64,000 nt of DNA from Ruthenibacterium lactatiformans. Its GTDB lineage: Bacteria; Bacillota; Clostridia; Oscillospirales; Ruminococcaceae. Shown in pieces: positions 16,542 through 24,819 of this stretch. How positions within the stretch are numbered: the stretch's first letter is position 1; every line of letters begins with the position of its first letter. A program made the translations under genes and the position numbers. Below the pieces are notes generated by a model. It saw only the letters and a list, made by a program, of their open reading frames with translations. It was not told where the DNA came from and ran no database searches. The stretch is taken from positions 110,196 to 174,195 of the forward strand of contig NZ_JXXK01000003.1 of the NCBI RefSeq assembly GCF_000949455.1, given 5' to 3'.

Positions 16542-17048
16542 CTACCGCTTTGCCCGTTTCCTTTTGGCAGCCCGCACTGCCGCACCCACCGCCATACCGG
16601 CAACCGCGCACAGCAATCCGGGCAGAAAGGCGGACAGCTCCGGCAGATTGAATTTTTGAAACGAGGCCATATTGCTCAGGCTGAACGTCACATAAGGCCC
16701 CAGCATGCTCATCGCTCCAAAAAAGAACAGCATTGTCCGTTTGCAGCCGTCCCACGCCCGGCCGCATCCGATGAAAAAGGACAGCACCAGCGTGCTCAAC
16801 GGGAGAACGGCATAAAACACCACCAGCGAGTACCCCATTGCATCCGTTCTGCCGCCCATCCAAAACGCAAGAACAGACACCCCCCAGACCACAAGATACA
16901 CCGTAACCAAAACAAACCGTAAAAACGCCCGGCGGCTTTTCACCGCATCCTTGCTTTCCTCCCGGTGCGCCAGCAAAGACGCGTCGTCTCTTTCCTGTGT
17001 CTGGCCCGCCTCCAGCCGCGCGCCCTTCAGTTTCTGTGCAGGCTTCAT
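16542..17048 (-). CDS. Hypothetical membrane protein with four helices
   Basis: 168 residues. A charged, hydrophilic N-terminus of about 40 residues is followed by four hydrophobic segments (FLRFVLVTVYLVVWGVSVLA; YSLVVFYAVLPLSTLVLSFF; TMLFFFGAMSMLGPYVTFSL; LPGLLCAVAGMAVGAAV) and a very basic end (RAAKRKRAKR). No enzymatic motif. It is the last minus-strand gene of the hydrogenase-associated run, about 100 bases after the PHP gene; its link to that cluster is uncertain. Confidence 0.65.
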   Translation of the reverse strand: MKPAQKLKGARLEAGQTQERDDASLLAHREESKDAVKSRRAFLRFVLVTVYLVVWGVSVLAFWMGGRTDAMGYSLVVFYAVLPLSTLVLSFFIGCGRAWDGCKRTMLFFFGAMSMLGPYVTFSLSNMASFQKFNLPELSAFLPGLLCAVAGMAVGAAVRAAKRKRAKR

Positions 17049-17145
17049 TTTACCGCCTCCCTACCCCTTTTAAGGTACGGCAAAAGCATTTCAAATACAA
17101 GCAAATCCCTATTCCATTCCATCGGGACAGGTGTCAAATCCCACG

Positions 17146-17832
17146 TTACAGCAGCCTGCGCAGCACAGAATCCGCCGCCAGCGCATGCAGGCTGCACGCC
17201 ACATCCTCCATGCGGTGCGCGTCCGACGAGGACAGCACCTCCAGCCCAGCGGGCAGCAGCCCTTTCTCCACCAGGCCGCCCAAACGGGAAGCGTCGTGCA
17301 GCTCAACGGCTGCAAAGGGCAGATCCTCCGGCAAAAAACCAAGTACTGAAAGCAGCGCGTAGCTGTCCTTTTCCACATGCGCGGGCACAGCAACGCCCCC
17401 AAGTGCCTCGCAGGCGGCCTTTACCTCGTAAATATCCATCGACACCGCGCCCGTCAGCAGTTTGTCCACAGTGCGCAGCACTTCGTCGTTTTCATCCATC
17501 ACCAGCTGACGGCCCCATACGGCGGGATCATACGGGAACTCCGGCAGCGCGGCATACAGCAAGCGGCCGAATTCCAGCGCTGTATCCACGGTTTTGAAGT
17601 AACACAAAACATGAATTTCTTCGGCGGTATTTACCTCGACGCCCGGCAGCAGGCGCAGGCCGTATGCGTTGCAGCAGCACTGTACCGCCGGCAGATTGTC
17701 CGCGGCGTTGTGGTCTGTCACAGCAATCAGCTCCGCGCCCGCCAGCTTGGCCAGCCCGGCGATGTTCGCGGGCGTCATATCGTCCTCGGCGCAGGGCGAA
17801 AGACAGGAATGCATATGCAGGTCATACAGCAA
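17146..17832 (-). CDS. PHP-domain metal-dependent phosphoesterase
   Basis: 228 residues. PHP motifs are in order: DLHMHSCLSPC (metal-binding HxH), VTDHNAADN, GVEVNTAEEIHVLCYF (Glu and His), VPAHVEKD and SSSDAHR. This is the compact stand-alone PHP type related to histidinol phosphatase and nucleotide or RNA 3'-phosphatases. Translation apparently begins at TTG (17832), since no in-frame ATG fits the family N-terminus. Such PHP genes regularly sit beside sensory [FeFe] hydrogenases, as here; they may turn over a signalling nucleotide or phosphoester (inference). Confidence 0.85.
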   Translation of the reverse strand: MLYDLHMHSCLSPCAEDDMTPANIAGLAKLAGAELIAVTDHNAADNLPAVQCCCNAYGLRLLPGVEVNTAEEIHVLCYFKTVDTALEFGRLLYAALPEFPYDPAVWGRQLVMDENDEVLRTVDKLLTGAVSMDIYEVKAACEALGGVAVPAHVEKDSYALLSVLGFLPEDLPFAAVELHDASRLGGLVEKGLLPAGLEVLSSSDAHRMEDVACSLHALAADSVLRRLL

Positions 17833-17876
17833 AACCCCATCCCCCGCTTTCTTTCACAGTCGGAGTAAAAGCGCTG

Positions 17877-18083
17877 TCAGCCTTCTCCGTCCTCCACGAA
17901 AAACATTCCCGCCGCCAGTGCGATCACGCCGGCCGCCACTGCCGCAATGGGCAGATGATGGACGACAAATTCACTGTATACATAGCTGATGCTCCAAAGG
18001 CGGAAAAATATCCCCACCAGGATGAGACCGATGCCCAGCAGCATCACTTTGACCGAGCGCATGCTTTTTCCTTCTTTCTTCAC
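17877..18083 (-). CDS. Small two-helix membrane protein
   Basis: 68 residues: a basic start (MKKEGKSMRSVK), a helix VMLLGIGLILVGIFFRLWSI, a short loop (YVYSEFVVHHL) and a second helix PIAAVAAGVIALAAGMFFV ending in acidic residues. No family recognised. The gene overlaps the DRTGG gene by four bases, so it is part of the hydrogenase-associated operon; it might anchor a partner at the membrane (inference). Confidence 0.65.
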   Translation of the reverse strand: MKKEGKSMRSVKVMLLGIGLILVGIFFRLWSISYVYSEFVVHHLPIAAVAAGVIALAAGMFFVEDGEG

Positions 18084-18409
18084 AGCTTCATTGCCCTGGC
18101 CAGCGCAAAGCCGGCCTCAAACTCGGGCAGATCTGTGGTGAAAATATTGATTCCCTGTTCTTCCGCCCGCGTTTTCGCCACCGCGTCCAGCGCCGCGCCA
18201 TGGCATAGAACGATGCAGGCGCAGTCCGCCAGGGCAGCCACGGCAACCGCATTTACATTGCCCATCACCGTGAACCAAGCGTCGCCTTCCTTGGCCCGGC
18301 CCATCGCCCAGCTCAGCAGGTCGCCCGTAAAAATGCCCGCGATCTCCCGCGTCTCTGCCTCCACAGCGGGCGCGAAGCCGCACGCAGCGGAAAGCTCTTT
18401 TGTCGTCAT
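18080..18409 (-). CDS. DRTGG-domain protein
   Basis: 109 residues forming one DRTGG domain: an N-terminal GFAPAVEAETREIAGIFTGD followed by DAWFTVMGNVNAVAVAALADCACIVLCHG and INIFTTDLPEFEAGFALARA. The DRTGG fold is known from HPr kinase and phosphotransacetylase regulatory regions and probably binds a ligand. It lies between the sensory hydrogenase gene (4 bases away) and the small membrane protein gene (4-base overlap). A second DRTGG gene lies at 20869-21216. Confidence 0.8.
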   Translation of the reverse strand: MTTKELSAACGFAPAVEAETREIAGIFTGDLLSWAMGRAKEGDAWFTVMGNVNAVAVAALADCACIVLCHGAALDAVAKTRAEEQGINIFTTDLPEFEAGFALARAMKL

Positions 18410-18413
18410 CCCG

Positions 18414-19688
18414 TCACTCCCCTTTTCCCAGCGCCTTGAGCACGGCCTCCATGCGGCGGCGCATCAAAACAGTGCAGTCGTTTACGGCAGCCTTGCCCCG
18501 CACTACGTCCTCGGCCAGCGCGGCACAGGTGGGCGCCCCGCAGCTGCCGCAGTCCAGCCCCGGCAGCTCGGCCAGGATCTCCTCCATCTGGTTGTAGCGC
18601 TCAAACCGTTCGGTACGCGTACCGCCCAGCTCCAGTACGGGAGCATAGGTAAGGTCTGTGTCCCACAGCATCTCCGTGGGAATGCTGCCCGAAAGATGGT
18701 TCTTGCTCACAGGCACGTAACGCCGCAGGCGTTTGATCTTCGCTTTTGCAATGTACGGGTTTTCCACCTGCAGCACGCCGCCCACGCAGCCGCCCGCACA
18801 GGCGTCCAGCTCTACAAAGTCCAGGTCCCGGTATTTTTCATCCTCCAGGTCCTCCAGCACGCGGATGACGTTCTCGATGCCGTCCGCCGCAAGATAGCTG
18901 TCGGTGGAGATCAGGCCCGCGGCCTCGCCGCCGCTCTCGGCCCAACCCAGGCCGATGCGTCCGGCGCTGGCCAGATAATCCATCTGCGAGATACGCTTCA
19001 TGGACGCCAGCAGACGCGGGTACACCTCCTTGATGGCCACCGCGCCATCCACCTCGCTGCGGGACGAGCCGATGGGCGAATGGATGGCCGTCACCTTGGC
19101 CGGGCACGGCGTGATGAAAATGCAGCCAATGTCCTCCTTCGGCAGGCCGGTTCTGCGCACGGCCTCTTTTTTGGCCAGGCGCGCGGCCAGCTCGATGGGC
19201 GCGACCAGCGGCAGCACATGGTCGATGAGCTGTGGAAAGCGCACGCGGATGAGCCGCGTCACCGCCGGACAGGCCGAACTGATCACAGGCCGTTCGATGC
19301 TGCCTGTCTGCAGAATGCGTCGTGTGGCGTCGCTGACAAGCTCCGCGGCCTTTGCCACCTCGTACACATCGTCGAAGCCCATATCCAAAAGTGCTGCCAG
19401 CACCACATCCTGCTCCTCCAAATTGTTATACTGTCCGTATAAACTCGGTGGAGGTAAAGCAATTGTATATTTGAAATCATCCAAAATCGTCAACGGGTCA
19501 TACAGCGGCTTCTTTGCATGATGCGGACAGATGCGGATGCACTCGCCGCAGTCGATGCAGCGCTCGGCCAGGATATGCGCCTTGCCGTCGCGCACGCGGA
19601 TGGCCTCGGTGGGGCAGCGCTTGATGCAGTTGATGCACCCTTTGCACAGGTCCTTGTCCAGGGTGACCGAGTGAATGAATTTTTCCAA
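18414..19688 (-). CDS. [FeFe] hydrogenase-like iron-sulfur protein, putative sensory (HydS/group D type)
   Basis: 424 residues. Order: two [4Fe-4S] ferredoxin motifs (C15-C25, C44-C54), the hydrogenase large-subunit C-terminal domain, and a terminal CxxC-x4-C-x16-C Fe-S motif (C380, C383, C388, C405). All four H-cluster ligand positions are present: C140 (SSACP), C195 (TPCPAK), C297 and C301 (DACAGGC). The cysteine that relays protons in catalytic enzymes (first C of TSCCP) is Ala139, the usual change in sensory hydrogenases, and the loops lack the PGGCxxGGGQP form. Probably it senses hydrogen or redox state rather than making hydrogen at high rate. It sits with PHP, DRTGG and ATPase genes, as in known HydS-type clusters. 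Confidence 0.85.
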   Translation of the reverse strand: MEKFIHSVTLDKDLCKGCINCIKRCPTEAIRVRDGKAHILAERCIDCGECIRICPHHAKKPLYDPLTILDDFKYTIALPPPSLYGQYNNLEEQDVVLAALLDMGFDDVYEVAKAAELVSDATRRILQTGSIERPVISSACPAVTRLIRVRFPQLIDHVLPLVAPIELAARLAKKEAVRRTGLPKEDIGCIFITPCPAKVTAIHSPIGSSRSEVDGAVAIKEVYPRLLASMKRISQMDYLASAGRIGLGWAESGGEAAGLISTDSYLAADGIENVIRVLEDLEDEKYRDLDFVELDACAGGCVGGVLQVENPYIAKAKIKRLRRYVPVSKNHLSGSIPTEMLWDTDLTYAPVLELGGTRTERFERYNQMEEILAELPGLDCGSCGAPTCAALAEDVVRGKAAVNDCTVLMRRRMEAVLKALGKGE

Positions 19689-19737
19689 GCATGCCGCCTC
19701 CTTTCCTCAGATGCTCCGCCGCGCGCGGCGGCGGGCC

Positions 19738-20253
19738 TCAAATAAAATACAACGCCAGCAGCGCGGCGCCTGCCGCGGTAAGCACCACAGCCCATATGAA
19801 ATCGGCACGCACAGCGTGCATCGGAGCGGCGTCTCCGTCCAGCGCATATTCGCCGGGGCGCGCAGGGTCATACAGCACCTGCACACGCTGGCCGATGCGC
19901 CACGCTCCTTCCCGGCTGCCTCCGGTGGCGATCCATTCAGTCTCCCCGCCGTTCACGGTGAACCGGACGCAGGGGTACCAGTTCCACTGCGTCATCGCCT
20001 GCGGGATACTGAGAAAGCCATGTGCACCGTTGGCTGTAGTGCGGCCCCAGTACTGGTACGCCACTTTGGGAACATCGCCCTGCTTTTCATAACGCATCGG
20101 CAGGCGGTGGCGCACAAGGCCGCACACCACGCCCTCCGCTTTGGCCGGCGCCCGGCGGGCGCGGCGAAGCATCAGCGCCTCCACAAAGCCCCAGACGGCA
20201 TTGAATATGCCAAGTACAACGCACGCGGCTCCCAATACCATGATCCACAACAT
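19738..20253 (-). CDS. DUF3592-type membrane protein
   Basis: 171 residues from the ATG at 20253, chosen because AAGGAGG lies seven bases upstream; a longer frame starts further up without support. A first helix (MLWIMVLGAACVVLGIFNAV), a central soluble domain with VAYQYWGRTTANGAHGF, VRFTVNGGETEWIATGG and VQVLYDPARPGEYAL (the YDPxxP stretch is typical of DUF3592), and a second helix at the end. Function unknown. It interrupts the otherwise hydrogenase-related run and may simply be carried in it. Confidence 0.75.
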   Translation of the reverse strand: MLWIMVLGAACVVLGIFNAVWGFVEALMLRRARRAPAKAEGVVCGLVRHRLPMRYEKQGDVPKVAYQYWGRTTANGAHGFLSIPQAMTQWNWYPCVRFTVNGGETEWIATGGSREGAWRIGQRVQVLYDPARPGEYALDGDAAPMHAVRADFIWAVVLTAAGAALLALYFI

Positions 20254-20446
20254 AAGGCATCCTCCTTTCGGCCGGGCCGTATCATACGGCCGTCCGCTTT
20301 GAAACGTTTCTTTCCCGCGTCTTCGCACAGAGCGCCGCATCAAGGCACGGCTGCTCCCGCAGCAGCGGCCGGCAGCACCGCAGCCCCACACACAGAATAA
20401 CGCCTGGAGACACGGCTGCGTTTCACCCCGCAACGAAAAACGTCCC

Positions 20447-20866
20447 TCAGTCGATGTTCACAAGCATCTTCACCGTGGTGCCCACGCCTACGGTGGACTG
20501 GATGTCAAATTCATCTGAATATTTTTTCATATTGGGCAGGCCCATGCCCGCGCCGAAGCCGAGGCTTCGCACCTCGTCGGGCGCGGTGCTCCACCCTTCG
20601 CTCATGGCCAGGGCAATGTCCGGGATGCCTGGGCCCTGATCCGTCAGCGTCATATCCACTCTCTCATCGGTAACGGCCACGTCGATCTCGCCGCCGCCCG
20701 CGTGGATGGCCAGGTTGATCTCTCCCTCATACAGTGCGATGGCAACCTTACGCACAGCGTCCGCAGGGATCCCCAGTTTCTTCAGCCGTGCCTTCAAATC
20801 GGCGCTGGCCTCCCCCGCACGGGTGAAATCGTCCCCGGGCACGGTATAATGCAGGCGGATCGCGTC
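20447..20866 (-). CDS. RsbW-like ATP-binding protein (HATPase)
   Basis: 139 residues. HATPase elements: N-box YEGEINLAIHAGG, G1 LTDQGPGIPDI and G2 GFGAGMGLPNMKKYSD, as in anti-sigma-factor/serine kinases and stand-alone sensor ATPases. There is no dimerisation or sensor domain. The ATG at 20866 overlaps the stop of the upstream DRTGG gene, so the two are coupled. In [FeFe]-hydrogenase clusters such ATPases recur without a known partner; signal output by phosphorylation of an unseen target is inference. Confidence 0.8.
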   Translation of the reverse strand, partial: DAIRLHYTVPGDDFTRAGEASADLKARLKKLGIPADAVRKVAIALYEGEINLAIHAGGGEIDVAVTDERVDMTLTDQGPGIPDIALAMSEGWSTAPDEVRSLGFGAGMGLPNMKKYSDEFDIQSTVGVGTTVKMLVNID

Positions 20867-20868
20867 CA

Positions 20869-21216
20869 TCACGCCATCCCCCCGCGCAGCCCTTTTTCGT
20901 ACAGCAGGCCGCACGCCGCGAACATGGGCAGCTTTGTAGCCAACACGGCGATGCCCCGGTCCACCGCCAGCTGCAGGATGGCGCCGTCCGGCTTTTTGCC
21001 GCGCACAAACACGATGCAGATCATGTCCATCATGTCCGCGGTGCGCACCACCTGCGGGTTGTTCAGGCCTGTGACAAGCACGGCCTGGTCTTTCACATAG
21101 GCCAGCACGTCGCTCATCATGTCGCTGCCGCAGGCCGCGTGCACCTCACGGGTGAGGTCCGCCTCCGGCGTCAGCAGCTCGGCGTCCAGCGTTTCCATTA
21201 CTTGCTTGATGGTCAT
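20869..21216 (-). CDS. DRTGG-domain protein
   Basis: 115 residues, a single DRTGG domain: MTIKQVMETLDAELLTPEAD, then AACGSDMMSDVLAYVKDQAV, MDMICIVFVRGKKPDGAI and IAVLATKLPMFAACGLLYEKG. First gene of the minus-strand sensory cluster, reading away from the hydrogenase operon. It is coupled to the ATPase gene by overlapping stop and start. Likely a small-ligand-binding regulatory module (family knowledge). Confidence 0.82.
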   Translation of the reverse strand: MTIKQVMETLDAELLTPEADLTREVHAACGSDMMSDVLAYVKDQAVLVTGLNNPQVVRTADMMDMICIVFVRGKKPDGAILQLAVDRGIAVLATKLPMFAACGLLYEKGLRGGMA

Positions 21217-21406
21217 TGCGCTTCCACTCCATTTCTGCCCGCGCGGCTGCGCGGCGGCATAAGCAGCCCCGGTGACAGGGGCTCACCTTAAGTATACGGG
21301 AAACCCGTTCCGAAAACAAGCGCGCCGGGCCGCTTTGCCGTTGTGTTTCTGCACAGTTTTTTACGCATAAATTCTACATCTGTGCTATAAAGTAGCAGCC
21401 GCTAAC

Positions 21407-21438
21407 TTGTCGTTTTTTTAACAAATTTCTGTTATAAT
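21407..21438 (+). promoter_or_regulatory. Rex-like operator and promoter of the hydrogenase operon
   Basis: TTGTCGTTTTTTTAACAA (21407-21424) has the 18-bp layout of the Rex site (TTGTTAA-N4-TTAACAA), with a perfect right half and four of seven matches on the left. It covers the -35 area just upstream of TATAAT (21433-21438). Rex represses when NADH is low, which suits an NADH-oxidising hydrogenase. The leader after it also contains a TGGGCCA/TGGCCCA inverted repeat (about 21450-21488). Confidence 0.6.
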
Positions 21439-21509
21439 CAAATACAACTGGGCCAAAGCACGGTTTGTTTGCCCGTACCTGGCCCAACTTACAAACGGGA
21501 GGACTATAT

Positions 21510-21998
21510 ATGAGGCGCTTTTCCACTGTGCCCTTCAAGGGCACAAAAGAGCAGGAAGCCGAACTGGTGGCCTGGCTCGAGGAGCACAAAGCGACGCCCG
21601 GCGTGGCCATGCCGGCGCTGCAGAAGGCTCAGGAGATCTATGGGTATCTACCCATCGAGGTGCAGCGTATCGTGGCCAATACGCTGGGCAAACCTCTGGC
21701 GGAAATTTATGGAATTTCCACGTTTTATTCGCAGTTCAGCCTTTGTCCGAAGGGTGAATACAAAATCAGCGTTTGCCTGGGCACGGCGTGCTATGTAAAG
21801 GGCAGCGGCAAGATCTACGAGAAGCTGCAGGAAAAACTGCATATTTCGGGCGGCGAATGCACGGAAGACGGCAAGTTCAGCCTGGACGCATGCCGCTGCA
21901 TCGGCGCGTGCGGCCTGGCCCCTGTCATGACGATCAACGACGATGTATACGGCCGCCTGACGGGCGACGAACTCGACGAGATCCTGGCAAAATATTGA
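21510..21998 (+). CDS. hydC: NADH-dependent hydrogenase [2Fe-2S] subunit, NuoE/HydC type
   Basis: 162 residues from the ATG at 21510 (GGGAGGAC upstream). This is the NuoE fold: an N-terminal helical region (MPALQKAQEIYGYLPIEVQRIVA, split by a turn) and a thioredoxin-like domain with cluster cysteines in CLGTACYVKG and CRCIGACG. With NuoF-like and HydA subunits it forms the trimeric hydrogenase of the T. maritima/A. woodii type, which couples ferredoxin and NADH oxidation to hydrogen formation. First gene of the plus-strand operon. Confidence 0.92.
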   Translation: MRRFSTVPFKGTKEQEAELVAWLEEHKATPGVAMPALQKAQEIYGYLPIEVQRIVANTLGKPLAEIYGISTFYSQFSLCPKGEYKISVCLGTACYVKGSGKIYEKLQEKLHISGGECTEDGKFSLDACRCIGACGLAPVMTINDDVYGRLTGDELDEILAKY

Positions 21999-22072
21999 GC
22001 TTATACTTATGTTAGGATGAGGTAAGCACACCATTTACCGCACCACACCGGACACGAAAGGCGGGCGCCGAT

Positions 22073-22630
22073 ATGCAGGAACTTTCAATGAACGTTCTGG
22101 ACGTGGCGGAAAATTCCGTCGCAGCCGGGGCTACGCTGGTCGCCATCACGCTTTCCATTGATACCGCAGCAAAACGCATGACGCTGGCCATCACGGACAA
22201 CGGCAAGGGTATGCCGCCGGAGATGGCGGCCCGTGTGACAGACCCGTTCTGCACCACGCGCAAAACGCGCAAGGTCGGGCTGGGCCTGCCGCTTTTGAAA
22301 ATGGCGGCCGAGATGACGGGAGGCGCGCTTTCCATCGAAAGCACAGTTGGAAAAGGTACCTGTGTAACGGCCTGGTTCACACTGGGCCACATCGACCTTG
22401 CTCCGTTGGGCGATATGTCCGCCACGGTGGCGGGGCTCATCCAGTGCAGCCCGGACATCGACTTTGTGTACACCGTGCAGGCCGACGGCGAGCAGTTCGC
22501 CGCAGACACGCGCGAGCTGCGTGCGGTGCTGGACGGCGTGCCCCTGAGCGAGCCGTCCGTAGCGCTTTGGCTGCGGGAATATCTTGCCGAGAACACCGAA
22601 CAACTTTTACAAAAGGAGAACGCTGTATGA
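22073..22630 (+). CDS. Hydrogenase-associated ATP-binding protein (histidine-kinase-type HATPase)
   Basis: 185 residues. An HATPase domain fills residues 1-105: N-box SMNVLDVAENSVAAGA, G1 ITDNGKGMPPE, F-box TDPFCTTRKTRKVG and G2 GLGLPLLKMAAEMTGG. The remaining 80 residues have no recognised motif. There is no phosphoacceptor His domain or sensor. The gene lies inside the hydrogenase operon between the NuoE gene and the small [2Fe-2S] gene and overlaps the latter by four bases. Similar ATPases accompany bifurcating hydrogenases in many Clostridia; their role is not established. Confidence 0.85.
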   Translation: MQELSMNVLDVAENSVAAGATLVAITLSIDTAAKRMTLAITDNGKGMPPEMAARVTDPFCTTRKTRKVGLGLPLLKMAAEMTGGALSIESTVGKGTCVTAWFTLGHIDLAPLGDMSATVAGLIQCSPDIDFVYTVQADGEQFAADTRELRAVLDGVPLSEPSVALWLREYLAENTEQLLQKENAV

Positions 22631-22995
22631 AAAGCTTAGAAGAACTTGCCGCCATCCGCGACAAGATGAAACAGACCGTGAATACGCGGGAAGCGGCGCA
22701 CGATTCCACGCGCGTCGTGGTCGGCATGGCCACCTGCGGCATCGCCGCAGGCGCGCGCCCTGTGCTGAACGCCTTTACCGAAGAGGTCGCCCGGCGCGAC
22801 CTGCACGGCGTGCTCGTCACCCAGACGGGCTGCATCGGCATCTGCCAGTACGAGCCGGTGGTGGAGATCACCTGCCCCGGCCAGGAAAAGGTCACCTATG
22901 TAAAAATGACGCCCGAGAAAGTCGCGCGCGTCGTGTCCGAGCATCTTGTGGGCGGGCATCCCGTCACCGAGTACACCATCGGCAACGTACGGTAA
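22627..22995 (+). CDS. Thioredoxin-like [2Fe-2S] ferredoxin
   Basis: 122 residues. Cysteines in VGMATCGIAAGA and TGCIGICQYEPVVEI give the CX(n)C...CxxxC pattern of thioredoxin-like [2Fe-2S] proteins, the same module that forms the N-terminus of the NuoF-like subunit encoded next. A helical tail precedes it (SLEELAAIRDKMKQTVN). It may deliver electrons within the hydrogenase or be a duplicated accessory subunit, as seen in other Clostridia. Confidence 0.88.
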   Translation: MKSLEELAAIRDKMKQTVNTREAAHDSTRVVVGMATCGIAAGARPVLNAFTEEVARRDLHGVLVTQTGCIGICQYEPVVEITCPGQEKVTYVKMTPEKVARVVSEHLVGGHPVTEYTIGNVR

Positions 22996-23007
22996 GGAGG
23001 AGAAGCA

Positions 23008-24801
23008 ATGTTTAGAAGCCATGTAATGGTCTGCGGCGGCACCGGCTGCACCTCCTCCGGCAGCGATAAGATCGCGAAGGCCTTCGAGGACGAGATTCTT
23101 GCCACCGGCCTGGAAAATGAAGTCAAGGTCATCCGCACGGGCTGCTTCGGCCTGTGCGCGCTGGGCCCCATCGTCGTCATCTATCCCGAGGGCAGCTTTT
23201 ACAGCATGGTCAAGGAAGAGGACGTCAAGGAAATCGTGGACGAGCACCTGCTGAAGGGCCGCCCCGTCACACGCCTCCTGTACGACGAGACTGTCGCTGA
23301 GGACAACACCGTCAAAAGCCTGGACGACACCGCGTTCTACAAAAAGCAGAAGCGCATCGCGCTGCGCAACTGCGGCGTTATCAACCCCGAGAACATCGAC
23401 GAATACATCGCCTTCGACGGCTATCAGGCGCTGGGCAAGGTGCTCACTGAAATGACGCCGGACGACGTCATCCAGACGATCCTGGACTCCGGCCTGCGCG
23501 GCCGCGGCGGCGCAGGTTTCCCCACCGGCCGCAAATGGCAGCTTGCCTCGGGCAACCGCGGCAATGTGCAGAAATATGTATGCTGCAACGCCGACGAGGG
23601 CGACCCCGGCGCATTTATGGACCGCAGCGTGCTGGAGGGCGACCCCCACGTTGTCATCGAAGCCATGGCCATCGCGGGCTATGCCATCGGCGCCTCGCAG
23701 GGTTATGTGTACATCCGCGCCGAGTACCCCATCGCCGTGCACCGTCTGCAGGTCGCCATCGACCAGGCGCGCGAATACGGCCTGCTGGGCAACAACATCT
23801 TTGGCACCGATTTCTGCTTTGACCTGGACATCAAGCTGGGCGCCGGCGCCTTTGTGTGCGGCGAGGAGACCGCTTTGATGACCTCCATCGAGGGCAAGCG
23901 CGGCGAGCCGCGTCCCCGTCCCCCGTTCCCGGCCGTCAAGGGCCTGTTCGGCAAGCCCACCATCCTGAACAACGTGGAGACCTATGCCAACGTGCCGCAG
24001 ATCATCCTGAAGGGCGCGGACTGGTTCGCCAGCATGGGCACCGAGAAGAGCAAGGGCACCAAGGTGTTCGCGCTGGGCGGCAAGATCAAGAATACCGGCC
24101 TTGTAGAGATTCCCATGGGCACCACGCTGCGCACCATCGTCGAGGAGATCGGCGGCGGCATCCCGGGCGGCAAAAAGTTCAAAGCCGCGCAGACGGGCGG
24201 CCCCTCCGGCGGCTGCATCCCGGCCAGTCTCATCGACACACCCATCGACTACGACAACCTGCTTGCCATCGGCAGCATGATGGGCTCTGGCGGCCTCATC
24301 GTCATGGACGAGGACACCTGCATGGTGGATATCGCCAAGTTCTTCCTGGAATTCACCGTAGACGAAAGCTGCGGCAAGTGCACGCCGTGCCGCGTGGGCA
24401 CCAAGCGTCTGCTGGAGCTGCTGAACAAGATCACGGACGGCAAGGGCACCATGGAGGATCTGGACAAGATCACAGAGCTGGCCGAATTCATCAAATCCAA
24501 CAGCCTGTGCGGCCTGGGCCAGACAGCCCCGAACCCCGTCCTCTCCACACTGCGCTACTTCCGCGACGAATATGTGGAGCACATCGTCAACAAGCGCTGC
24601 CCGGCGGGCGTGTGCAAGGCGCTGCTGAACTACAAGATCGACCCCGTCAAGTGCAAGGGCTGCACGCTGTGCGCGCGCACCTGCCCGGCCGGCGCCATCA
24701 GCGGCACCGTGCGCCAGCCGCATACCATCGATACCGCCAAGTGTGTTAAGTGCGGCGCCTGCATCGAGAAGTGCAAATTCGGCGCCATCAGCAAAGGTTA
24801 A
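23008..24801 (+). CDS. hydB: NADH-dependent hydrogenase flavoprotein subunit, NuoF/HydB type
   Basis: 597 residues. Domains in order: [2Fe-2S] thioredoxin-like module (C9, C14, C46, C50), FMN/NADH domain with GLRGRGGAGFPTGRKW, CNADEGDPGAFMDRS and GAGAFVCGEETALMTSIEG, an SLBB region, the NuoF [4Fe-4S] motif ESCGKCTPCRVGTKR, and two C-terminal ferredoxin clusters (CKGCTLCARTCPAGAI; CVKCGACIEKCKFGAI). It oxidises NADH and is the subunit where flavin-linked coupling takes place in HydABC enzymes (family knowledge). It has its own GGAGG site and is followed by hydA after 18 bases. Confidence 0.94.
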   Translation: MFRSHVMVCGGTGCTSSGSDKIAKAFEDEILATGLENEVKVIRTGCFGLCALGPIVVIYPEGSFYSMVKEEDVKEIVDEHLLKGRPVTRLLYDETVAEDNTVKSLDDTAFYKKQKRIALRNCGVINPENIDEYIAFDGYQALGKVLTEMTPDDVIQTILDSGLRGRGGAGFPTGRKWQLASGNRGNVQKYVCCNADEGDPGAFMDRSVLEGDPHVVIEAMAIAGYAIGASQGYVYIRAEYPIAVHRLQVAIDQAREYGLLGNNIFGTDFCFDLDIKLGAGAFVCGEETALMTSIEGKRGEPRPRPPFPAVKGLFGKPTILNNVETYANVPQIILKGADWFASMGTEKSKGTKVFALGGKIKNTGLVEIPMGTTLRTIVEEIGGGIPGGKKFKAAQTGGPSGGCIPASLIDTPIDYDNLLAIGSMMGSGGLIVMDEDTCMVDIAKFFLEFTVDESCGKCTPCRVGTKRLLELLNKITDGKGTMEDLDKITELAEFIKSNSLCGLGQTAPNPVLSTLRYFRDEYVEHIVNKRCPAGVCKALLNYKIDPVKCKGCTLCARTCPAGAISGTVRQPHTIDTAKCVKCGACIEKCKFGAISKG

Positions 24802-24819
24802 GAGAGGGAGTGACAACGA

